A stretch of 14,536 bases of DNA from assembly GCA_902803455.1 (NCBI GenBank), contig CADCQC010000146.1:1-14536 (forward strand), read 5' to 3'. Every line of letters begins with the position of its first letter. The first letter of the stretch is position 1. The notes beneath the pieces were generated by a model. The model ran no database searches. It saw nothing but the letters and a program-made list of their open reading frames with translations, and had not been told where the DNA came from. Position numbers and translations under genes: made by a program. The stretch is from an uncultured Prevotellaceae bacterium. Its GTDB lineage: Bacteria > Bacteroidota > Bacteroidia > Bacteroidales > Bacteroidaceae. Below are positions 7,537 to 14,420 of the stretch, piece after piece.

Positions 7537-7775
7537 ATCCAATATTTGTTTTTGCAATCAGGTGCGCGTTTTTATGATGTAGGGGGTTCCGCTGCGCTAC
7601 ACTGCTGATTCGCTCTGAGTCTTGGATGCGATATACATTTGTGACATCCGCAAAATGCTTATAATCAGGAGTTTATTATCTATTGGCTTCATCTAATATG
7701 ATAGACAAACTACCATGAGGTGTTGTTTTTCTTTAAAAAACATCTTATCTTTGTCAATAAATCGAGGCCAATGGC
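7537..7775. other. Intergenic region between two plus-strand operons
   Basis: I see no gene in these 239 bases. There is no strong intrinsic terminator for the esterase operon. Two short inverted repeats, TGTAG/CTACA in 7579-7602 and GGATG/CATCC in 7624-7650, lack T-runs. The right end holds the promoter of the next operon. Confidence 0.6.
7722..7753 (+). promoter_or_regulatory. Promoter of the six-gene regulator-serpin-pentose operon
   Basis: A perfect -7 element TATCTTTG lies at 7746-7753. The -33 element is GTTG at 7722-7725, three of four matches, with a 20-nt spacer. The predicted start near 7759 leaves only about 17 nt to the ATG at 7776. No comparable promoter was found in the short gaps downstream, so this may serve all six genes through 14420. 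Confidence 0.55.
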
Positions 7776-9206
7776 ATGAAACACCTATTCTATTTTTATT
7801 GGATGCTATTTTTCCTTTTGGTCACCCACTCATGTGGCCATTCAAGGCAGCAAGAACCCTACGACGGTAAAGACTCCACCACCGTAGTGAAGGAGCTGTT
7901 TGACACGAGCCAAAAACTATACGACGACCATGACACCGACAGTGCACTCGCTCTGATGCTCACGGCCGCCGACTATGCCCGGGGATGCCACGACCCACAA
8001 GTCAGCTACCGGCTCTTCAAGACCCTGTCGGCTGTTTATGAGAAAAAGAATCTGTTTCACTTGCAAGAGAAATACCTGCTCAGACAGTTGGAGTCTGCCC
8101 AAGCAATGAACGATGCCGGCAAGATAGCCCACACCCTTTTCACATTGGGCGTGTCGCGCTATACCCAAGAAGACAACGACCAAGCCCTCTCCTATTTAGA
8201 CCAGGCCTATCGACAGTCACCGAAAGACTCTGCACAACTACGCGCCAAATGCCAGTTGATGCGCTGCCAAGTGTTTTTGCAAACAGAAGCCATCGACTCA
8301 GTGGCTTCCTCACTCCGTCAAGCCCATGCCATCTATCCCCCTATCGCCCAAGAGGAGATCTATCATCTCTCGGAAGTATATATGCTGAACAACACCGGAC
8401 ATGACGATGAGGCGGAAAAGAAAATCAACCTGTACGCAAACACCGACAGTCTGTATGCGAGAATAGAAGAACTGAGCCTCTTGCAGAGCATCCATGAGCG
8501 ACGGGGACAGACCCTGCAAGCACTCCATGATGCCAAACGGCTTCTCGAGCTCAACGACTCCGCAGCCCAGCGCGAGGCCTCAGAGGCAACCATCAGGATT
8601 CACCAGCTGCAACATGAAGAGCAGATGAAACTGTCTGCTGCACGTCAACAGACGATGAAAGCACAGTCACAGGCACGGATGTGGGGGATCCTGGCCGTCA
8701 GCGCCATGGTGCTGGCAGGCGCAGTGGTCGCCATCGTGGTGTTTCGCCGGAAGGCGGTTGCAGCCCATCAAGCCGAACTTGAAGCGCTTCGGCTTGCCGA
8801 GGATGCCCAAAGCAGTGAGGCAGAGGTCAGGGCACTCAACGAAGACTTGCAAAAGCGGTATTACGAACATCTCTATGCCATTCTCTTGCCCATTCTCAAT
8901 GCCAAGCGCACCCACACCGGCCACATCGACCTAAACGAAAAGTCATGGAAGCTGATAGAGGAGAACACCAATCTGGTGCTACCCAAATTCACCCATCAAC
9001 TGCGCAAGAACCACACCTCACTGAGTGATGAAGATGTACGCTTCTGCTGTCTGGTGGCTATGAAAGTGCCCAATCCCGTCATTGCCAACATCTACTGCAT
9101 AGCTCCCTCTTCCGTGGCTGTCAGGAAGCAACGCATGAAGCGCAAACTCGAAGAGAGCATCATGAACGAGACCTTGGAAACCTATCTGTCAAAATATAGT
9201 CTATGA
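7776..9206 (+). CDS. TPR sensor with membrane segment and C-terminal HTH
   Basis: A 476-residue protein that reads as a one-component membrane regulator. The N-terminus is a signal/lipoprotein-like segment with Cys20 (T-H-S-C, a weak lipobox). Residues 33-261 are helical TPR-like repeats, for example around 113-148 and 226-261. A transmembrane segment covers 303-324 and is followed by basic residues and a coiled coil to about 365. The C-terminal 100 residues contain L-S-D-E-D-V-R (416-422), V-I-A-N-I-Y (435-440) and S-S-V-A-V-R-K-Q-R-M-K-R-K-L (445-458), the pattern of a GerE/LuxR-like helix-turn-helix as found in many Bacteroidetes TPR regulators. An extracytoplasmic TPR domain would signal across the membrane to a tethered DNA-binding domain. 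The ligand is unknown. The stop overlaps the next ATG by 4 nt (ATGA), so it is translationally coupled to the secreted-protein gene and may regulate its own operon. Confidence 0.78.
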   Translation: MKHLFYFYWMLFFLLVTHSCGHSRQQEPYDGKDSTTVVKELFDTSQKLYDDHDTDSALALMLTAADYARGCHDPQVSYRLFKTLSAVYEKKNLFHLQEKYLLRQLESAQAMNDAGKIAHTLFTLGVSRYTQEDNDQALSYLDQAYRQSPKDSAQLRAKCQLMRCQVFLQTEAIDSVASSLRQAHAIYPPIAQEEIYHLSEVYMLNNTGHDDEAEKKINLYANTDSLYARIEELSLLQSIHERRGQTLQALHDAKRLLELNDSAAQREASEATIRIHQLQHEEQMKLSAARQQTMKAQSQARMWGILAVSAMVLAGAVVAIVVFRRKAVAAHQAELEALRLAEDAQSSEAEVRALNEDLQKRYYEHLYAILLPILNAKRTHTGHIDLNEKSWKLIEENTNLVLPKFTHQLRKNHTSLSDEDVRFCCLVAMKVPNPVIANIYCIAPSSVAVRKQRMKRKLEESIMNETLETYLSKYSL

Positions 9207-9952
9207 AAAGATATCTCATACTCTTACTGTCGGCGCTGCTGATGTCGGTGAGTCTTCCCGCCCAGGAGGTGTGGCGTGAGGGCACACGATGGGAAGTGGA
9301 ATGCTATGACGAGGAGAACGTCGTCCATCTCATCTTTGAACTAAAAGGACACACTGTATTAGACGGAGTGAACTATCTCAACCTCATTGATGTGAATAAA
9401 GGCAGCACCATCGGATTCGTACGCTCCGAGAGAGGCGACACCTTGGTCTATGCCCGACTCTGTGCAGAAACCATCACTGATGAGTTTGTGCTCTACGACT
9501 TCAGCACCTTTGAGCCAGGAGGCTATTTCCACTATTCCCAATGGGATGGCATCTATAACGACACCATCCCCCTCCTCTCAACAGCGACCGACACCATCAA
9601 GGCAGAAAACCTGACCTACTATCATGACGTGATAAAAGAAGGAGATATCCTGCCTTGTTGGAATAACATATTATTCAAGGTGGGATGCATTGACGGGCCG
9701 ATGGCTTACCTATATGACCCTTTATCGGAACTTCCAAGCCAAACCGAAGCGACCTCAAAGCCCAAGCGCAGGAATGTGAGCCACACGGTGCTCCAACTGG
9801 CGGGAAGAGAAGTGACCCTGACACCCAGTGGCATCATAGCCATCCAGACACACCATTCTCCTACCACCGAATGCTATAATCTCATGGGAATACGGGTCAT
9901 ACCTGTTCAAAAAGGCATCTATATCATCAACGGGAAAAAATACCTCAAATAA
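9203..9952 (+). CDS. Secreted protein of unknown function with T9SS-like tail
   Basis: A 249-residue protein that I do not recognise by fold. It has a clear signal peptide (about residues 1-20, cleavage after P-A-Q). The body is acidic and beta-rich, with no catalytic motif that I can name. The last 26 residues (224-249) read Y-N-L-M-G-I-R-V...K-G-I-Y-I-I-N-G-K-K-Y-L-K, the short form of the T9SS type A sorting signal common in Prevotella. The serpin just downstream carries the same kind of tail. This suggests export across the outer membrane, provided the genome encodes a type IX system. The gene overlaps the regulator by 4 nt and lies 20 nt before the serpin, so all three are probably expressed together. 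It could be a serpin partner, a ligand for the regulator, or unrelated to either. Confidence 0.75.
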   Translation: MKRYLILLLSALLMSVSLPAQEVWREGTRWEVECYDEENVVHLIFELKGHTVLDGVNYLNLIDVNKGSTIGFVRSERGDTLVYARLCAETITDEFVLYDFSTFEPGGYFHYSQWDGIYNDTIPLLSTATDTIKAENLTYYHDVIKEGDILPCWNNILFKVGCIDGPMAYLYDPLSELPSQTEATSKPKRRNVSHTVLQLAGREVTLTPSGIIAIQTHHSPTTECYNLMGIRVIPVQKGIYIINGKKYLK

Positions 9953-9972
9953 AAACGCTAACACAAAATAAT

Positions 9973-11340
9973 ATGAAAAAGCTATTGATCCTAATCGGTT
10001 TGCTGCTGTCAACCATGAGCATGAGGGCACAAGACAGTGCACAACCACTTGAGTCTATTTACCAAAAGCTCTCCTTCACTTTGTTCAACAAAGTGGCCAA
10101 AGACATCAATGAGAATGCCATATTCTCTCCATTCTCAGCACAGATAGCCCTCTCGATGCTTGAAAACGGAGCCGCCGGCAATACCCTTTCCGAGATACAA
10201 GAAGCCCTTGGCACCACCGGTTATGACATGGAACAGGTGAACGCCTACAACCAGATGCTGACCAAGCAGCTCACCTACCGGCCACCCTTTGAGTGGAATC
10301 CCCAATGGGGACAGGAAGAAGAATGCAGAGAAGCATACGACGCCACCTACCCGAAATGCGAGATTGCCAATGGTCTATGGACAAGATATGGGGTCACGAT
10401 GCATGACGGTTTTCTCAACGACCTCCGTACTTACTATGATTCAGAAACGGATCAGGTGGATTTCGGATTACAGGAAGACATTGACAAGATCAACCAATGG
10501 GTAAGCGACAAGACACACCAATTGATTCCATCGATCATCAATGAGCCCAATAGTGACATGTGGCTATTGCTTGCCAATGCCCTCTATTTCAAAGGCTCTT
10601 GGACCATCGCCTTCAGCGAGACAGACACCCATCCTGAGGATTTCCATCTGATCGACGGCACAACGGTCAACGTAGACATGATGCAATCAAGCGACAGTTA
10701 CAAGACCTCCACCACCCAGGATTTCAAGACAGTGACCCTACCCTATGGAAGAAGCAACTTCTCGATGACCATCTTCTTACCCATCGATGCGCAAACATTC
10801 CCCCCACTGACATTTGATGCCTGGCAAACAGCCATCAACAACAGTGAGCATCGCAATATCCAACTGCAAATGCCCAAATTCAGCATAGAAGGGCAATATG
10901 AGCTCAATGAAGTCTTAAAAGAGATCGGCATCCATGAAGCATTCCAAATGAAGGCCGATTTCAGCAAGATGACAGACAAAAGAGGAGGCATCGACCGTGT
11001 TTTCCAGTTTGCCAAGATTGTCGTGGACGAGAAGGGCACGGAAGCGGCAGCTGTCACCGCCATCGAAGCTACAGAATCCATACCTCCAGAAGCAGACGAA
11101 GCCTTTGTCATCAACCATCCGTTCTATTTCACCATCGAAAACAACGTCACTCACACGGTGCTGTTCATGGGGCGCATGGCTCAAGTGCAAAAGTCCAACA
11201 ACTCTCCCAGTGGCATAATGGATAAGCCTGTGATGCAACCAACCACCCGCCATCAGATCTACGACCTGTATGGACGAAAGCTTCAGCAAATCCCACAAAA
11301 AGGAGTCTACATCCAAGACGGGAAGAAATACGTGAGATGA
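9973..11340 (+). CDS. Secreted serpin (serine/cysteine protease inhibitor)
   Basis: A 455-residue exported serpin, a suicide inhibitor that traps proteases. The signal peptide covers residues 1-19 (M-R-A-Q end). Core serpin strands are visible: N-A-I-F-S-P-F-S at 48-55, A-N-A-L-Y-F-K-G-S-W at 201-210, and the signature F-V-I-N-H-P-F-Y-F-T-I at 378-388. The reactive-centre hinge E-K-G-T-E-A-A-A-V-T (353-362) has the small residues needed for loop insertion, so it should be inhibitory. Counting from the hinge, P1 is Ser369 and P1' Ile370, with Glu368 at P2; the loop has no Lys or Arg, so trypsin-like or Arg/Lys-specific proteases are unlikely targets. An insertion around 101-129 carries the only two cysteines (118, 129). 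The tail at 428-455 (I-Y-D-L-Y-G-R-K...K-G-V-Y-I) is a T9SS-type signal. The stop overlaps the glycosyltransferase start by 4 nt. Tannerella miropin is a known relative. Confidence 0.93.
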   Translation: MKKLLILIGLLLSTMSMRAQDSAQPLESIYQKLSFTLFNKVAKDINENAIFSPFSAQIALSMLENGAAGNTLSEIQEALGTTGYDMEQVNAYNQMLTKQLTYRPPFEWNPQWGQEEECREAYDATYPKCEIANGLWTRYGVTMHDGFLNDLRTYYDSETDQVDFGLQEDIDKINQWVSDKTHQLIPSIINEPNSDMWLLLANALYFKGSWTIAFSETDTHPEDFHLIDGTTVNVDMMQSSDSYKTSTTQDFKTVTLPYGRSNFSMTIFLPIDAQTFPPLTFDAWQTAINNSEHRNIQLQMPKFSIEGQYELNEVLKEIGIHEAFQMKADFSKMTDKRGGIDRVFQFAKIVVDEKGTEAAAVTAIEATESIPPEADEAFVINHPFYFTIENNVTHTVLFMGRMAQVQKSNNSPSGIMDKPVMQPTTRHQIYDLYGRKLQQIPQKGVYIQDGKKYVR

Positions 11341-12839
11341 AAAGAAGCAGCGTCTGCGCCAACACTTACATGCTGTTGTCGTTGGCTTTCATCATCGTCA
11401 ACCTTTTCACGCTGAGCAACCTGGCACCCTGGATAGACGAGGTGATGTTTCTCGACACCTCTTATAACGCAGCTGTTCACGGTTCATGGGAAACCACAGC
11501 CTGGTATCGTGTTGCCGGACAATCCCCTTTCTCCACCTACCCACCACTCTACCAGCTGTTGGCCACGGCCTGGATATGGCTCTTTGGAGGCAGTCTGTTG
11601 GCAGTCAGGAGTTTAAACCTACTCATCACATTTGTGTTAGGAGTGGTTTGTCTGCGACTCATGATGCGGCACGGACTGCGACTGTCACCCATCACAACAG
11701 CCTTGTTCACAGTGCTTTTGTGGGGCACCAGCGAAATGGCATGGATGATTCGCAACGGGCGGCCCGACATGCTCTGCGCATTGGCACTCGTCATCACTGT
11801 CCAAGCAACAGGCAACTATCTGCTGGTGAAGTCGACAGCCCATCGTCTTGCCGTCATCACCACCTCAGCTCTGCTATTCTGCTCAGGCATCCAGGCGGCA
11901 GTTTGTCTGTTTGCCCTCTGGCTGTTTCTCTTCATCGTGATGAAAGGACGACGCAAGGAGGCCATGAGACTGTTTGTTCTCCTGCTGACAGGGATGATGG
12001 TGGGACTGGTTCTGACGGCACTCTTCATGTTGGCTCATGGCCGATTGATGGCCTTTGCCAGCAGCGTCATACAGTATTCCACCCTACTGTCAGGCCTTGC
12101 CTTGACAGTGCTCCCATGGGCAGGCAAAGTGTTTGATTTTGACCCAACAGCCTACATACAGAAGTTGCATGAACTGACAACGGCATCGAGCCTCGGAGAA
12201 CGACTTGCCGCTATCATAGAATACCGCAGTTTCCTCATTCTGGCGGTTCTCGCCCTGATGGCCTATGCCATCAGCTTCAGGAAAAACCTGCGAAAACTAC
12301 TGAGCGACAAAGGATTCCTGTCGTTGTTGTTCGCACTCTACATCCCTGTTATCATGAACCTGGCGGGGCGCTTTGCGATATACTATCGATGGATGGCCTT
12401 TCTCCCCTTGTTGATAGCCATCGTGTCTATCGCCACCAGACACCTATGGTGGTGTGTCGTATTCGGCATGGTGGCTATGCTGATGACGGTCATCGGCATC
12501 CGATCGATGTTGCCCGACGAACAATGGGACTACGGAAACCTACGCTCATTTGTTCAACGCCAACATTTCATCTCGTCCGACGCAGTGGTCTGTCCCTTTT
12601 CGGTGTTCTATGAGATCAAGCCTATTTGCGACACATGCTATTTTGTAGGTATCTTCCCGACAGCGTTTATAGGTCACATAGACTACATCATCGAGGCACC
12701 AGATGGCGATTCATTTGATCAGCCCATCTCAGATTACGTGAACAGGTTGCGATCAGACACGACAGTAGTGCTCACAGTCATCGATCACTGCGAACATCCG
12801 TCATTCACACTCTACCAAGTTAAGACGAAACATGAATAG
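11337..12839 (+). CDS. GT-C glycosyltransferase (ArnT/PMT-like)
   Basis: A 500-residue polytopic membrane protein. The first loop after transmembrane helix 1 has the acidic pair Asp34-Glu35 in P-W-I-D-E-V-M-F, typical of the catalytic site of GT-C enzymes. The T-Y-P-P-L-Y-Q-L-L motif at 67-75 is the second conserved loop pattern of the ArnT/GT39/GT83 group. Many hydrophobic segments follow, and a soluble C-terminal part (about 405-500) probably faces the periplasm. GT-C enzymes use polyprenyl-phosphate sugars as donors and act on the periplasmic side. The ATG overlaps the serpin stop (ATGA), and the 3' end overlaps the UbiA-type gene by 8 nt. That neighbour makes a polyprenyl-phosphate phosphopentose, so the donor here may be a lipid-linked pentose. 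The acceptor is unknown. Overall similarity to mycobacterial Emb arabinosyltransferases is at the level of fold only. Confidence 0.8.
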   Translation: MKRSSVCANTYMLLSLAFIIVNLFTLSNLAPWIDEVMFLDTSYNAAVHGSWETTAWYRVAGQSPFSTYPPLYQLLATAWIWLFGGSLLAVRSLNLLITFVLGVVCLRLMMRHGLRLSPITTALFTVLLWGTSEMAWMIRNGRPDMLCALALVITVQATGNYLLVKSTAHRLAVITTSALLFCSGIQAAVCLFALWLFLFIVMKGRRKEAMRLFVLLLTGMMVGLVLTALFMLAHGRLMAFASSVIQYSTLLSGLALTVLPWAGKVFDFDPTAYIQKLHELTTASSLGERLAAIIEYRSFLILAVLALMAYAISFRKNLRKLLSDKGFLSLLFALYIPVIMNLAGRFAIYYRWMAFLPLLIAIVSIATRHLWWCVVFGMVAMLMTVIGIRSMLPDEQWDYGNLRSFVQRQHFISSDAVVCPFSVFYEIKPICDTCYFVGIFPTAFIGHIDYIIEAPDGDSFDQPISDYVNRLRSDTTVVLTVIDHCEHPSFTLYQVKTKHE

Positions 12840-13722
12840 ACACATCCTCAGACTGATACGTCCAAGCCAATGGATAAAGAATGTTTTTGTCTTCACCCCA
12901 TTGTTCTTCGACCGCCACGCCACCAACTGGCGTTATGTATGGCCTTGCATGGTGATTTTCCTAGCCTTTTGTCTGGCAGCCAGCGGAATCTACTGCTTCA
13001 ACGACATTCACGATGCCGAAGCCGACCGTCTGCACCCTGTGAAACGAAAGCGCCCTGTAGCCTGTGGTGCTGTCAGCAAGCGGACAGCCTATGTCACGAT
13101 GGTCATCGCATGGGTAGCTGCATTCGTGCTGATCGCCTTGGGCAACTTTCACAATGACTACGCACGAAAGGAACTGACCGCCACGCTGCTGATCTATATC
13201 GTCATGAACATGGCCTATTGTGTGAAACTGAAGCAGGCATCTCTTCTCGATGTCTTCATTGTCGCCATCGGATTCGTGTTACGCATCGTAGCCGGCGGAC
13301 TGGCCACCGGCATCATTTTGTCACATTGGATAGTGCTCACCACTTTTTTGCTGGCACTCTTTTTGGCCCTGGCCAAGCGCCGCGATGACGTGGCCATCTA
13401 CGAGGCCTCTGGCATCAAAGTACGGAAGAATGTGGAGCACTACAACATGGATTTTCTCAATCAGTCGATCGGCATTTTAGGCAGTGTCACCATTATGTGC
13501 TATATTCTTTATACGGTGTCAGATGATGTGGTAGCGCGCATAGGCAGCCCATACCTCTATGCCACCTCATTTTTTGTACTGGCAGGCATTTTACGGTATA
13601 TGCAGCTCTCCTTCGTCAACCAAAAGAGCGGTAGCCCCACAAAAGTGCTGCTGCACGACCGTTTCATTCTGATGTGTGTCGTTGGTTGGATTGCGTCATT
13701 TGCGATCATTCTCTATATGTGA
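12832..13722 (+). CDS. UbiA-family polyprenyl-phosphate phosphoribosyltransferase-like
   Basis: A 296-residue polytopic membrane enzyme of the UbiA superfamily. The first Asp-rich motif is N-D-I-H-D-A-E-A-D-R at 57-66 (Asp58, Asp61, Asp65), followed by H-P-V-K-R-K-R-P-V-A-C-G at 68-79. This extended pattern is typical of decaprenyl-phosphate phosphoribosyltransferases such as mycobacterial Rv3806c and sets it apart from ubiquinone or menaquinone prenyltransferases. The second region, Y-C-V-K-L-K-Q-A-S-L-L-D-V, lies at 129-141, with A-K-R-R-D-D at 181-186. The known reaction in this subfamily moves 5-phosphoribose from PRPP to polyprenyl phosphate. It overlaps the GT-C gene by 8 nt and lies 59 nt before a HAD phosphatase, which fits a three-step lipid-pentose route. 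That it uses PRPP here is inferred from the motif. Other UbiA substrates are possible but fit the motif less well. Confidence 0.85.
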   Translation: MNRHILRLIRPSQWIKNVFVFTPLFFDRHATNWRYVWPCMVIFLAFCLAASGIYCFNDIHDAEADRLHPVKRKRPVACGAVSKRTAYVTMVIAWVAAFVLIALGNFHNDYARKELTATLLIYIVMNMAYCVKLKQASLLDVFIVAIGFVLRIVAGGLATGIILSHWIVLTTFLLALFLALAKRRDDVAIYEASGIKVRKNVEHYNMDFLNQSIGILGSVTIMCYILYTVSDDVVARIGSPYLYATSFFVLAGILRYMQLSFVNQKSGSPTKVLLHDRFILMCVVGWIASFAIILYM

Positions 13723-13780
13723 ACGATTTTTCAAGGATATATAAATGATTTTTTCCCCGTGGATATATAAACGATTTTCC
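13714..13780 (+). repeat. Three imperfect short repeats before the HAD gene
   Basis: TATAT followed by an AA-Y-GATTTT core occurs three times, starting near 13714, 13738 and 13764 (spacings 24 and 26 nt). The second and third copies share GGATATATAAA-Y-GATTTT. The first overlaps the stop codon of the UbiA-type gene, so the array looks like a small tandem duplication of the gene end. No consensus promoter or terminator is seen in it. It could carry a binding site or an RNA element, or be neutral. Confidence 0.5.
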
Positions 13781-13781
13781 C

Positions 13782-14420
13782 ATGGCTGAGACCTACCGAC
13801 AGCAAGAGAAAAGAAACGTTGTGGCTGCTTTCGACTTCGATGGCACATTGACGACAAAAAACACGCTGATAGCGTTCATCCGCTTCACCCATGGGCGGCG
13901 CCGACTGTTTTTGGGGTTTCTGTGCCATATCCACTGGCTATTGATGATGAAAATGGGGCTCTACCCCAACTGGAAGGTGAAAGAGAAGGTCTTCAGTCAT
14001 TTCTATAAGGGTATGACGCATGAGCAATTTATACTGTGGGGACGCAGTTTTGCCGATGTAGCCGAGACGGTATTGAACCCCCAGATGGTTGAGACACTAC
14101 GCCGGCATCAGAATGAGGGTCACATGGTGTGCGTGGTCACGGCCAGCATCGACGAATGGGTGCGCCCCATTTGCGAACGGCTGAATATCAGCAGGTTGAT
14201 TGCCACACGAATAGAGCTCTCTGCCGACGGCAGATTGACGGGACGTTTTCTGACGCCCAACTGCTACGGAGCTCAGAAAGCATCAAGGTTTCTGGAGGTC
14301 TACCCTATGCGTCAGACCTACCTGCTCTACGTCTATGGCGACAGCAGAGGAGACAAAGAATTGCTCGCCCTGGCCGATAAAGGTTTTCGAATAAAAAGAA
14401 TTCGCAAAAATGCTAATTAA
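13782..14420 (+). CDS. HAD-IB family phosphatase
   Basis: A 212-residue soluble phosphatase of HAD subfamily IB. All four motifs are present: D-F-D-G-T-L-T at 18-24 (nucleophile Asp18, acid/base Asp20), V-V-T-A-S at 118-122, Lys166 in Y-G-A-Q-K-A, and G-D-S-R-G-D at 186-191 with Asp187 and Asp191 as Mg2+ ligands. A small helical cap lies between motifs I and II, with hydrophobic residues at 42-60 (L-F-L-G-F-L...W-L-L-M-M) that may bring it to the membrane or to a lipid substrate. Next to the UbiA-type gene, the likely job is to remove the 5-phosphate from polyprenyl-phosphoryl-phosphoribose. In mycobacteria a different phosphatase family has been proposed for this step, so the role is inferred from position. 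The start at 13782 is the only ATG before motif I. It is the last gene of the apparent operon. Confidence 0.85.
   Translation: MAETYRQQEKRNVVAAFDFDGTLTTKNTLIAFIRFTHGRRRLFLGFLCHIHWLLMMKMGLYPNWKVKEKVFSHFYKGMTHEQFILWGRSFADVAETVLNPQMVETLRRHQNEGHMVCVVTASIDEWVRPICERLNISRLIATRIELSADGRLTGRFLTPNCYGAQKASRFLEVYPMRQTYLLYVYGDSRGDKELLALADKGFRIKRIRKNAN

Noticed and set aside
7634..7641. TACATTTG as a second -7 element upstream of the regulator gene
   Set aside because: No -33 TTTG lies at 19-21 nt upstream, only a weak TTCG, and the closer promoter at 7722-7753 fits better.
11486..12136. A 216-codon plus-strand ORF inside the GT-C gene
   Set aside because: It is in another frame of a gene with clear membrane segments and GT-C motifs; its His/Arg/Ser-rich composition is typical of frame-shifted coding sequence.
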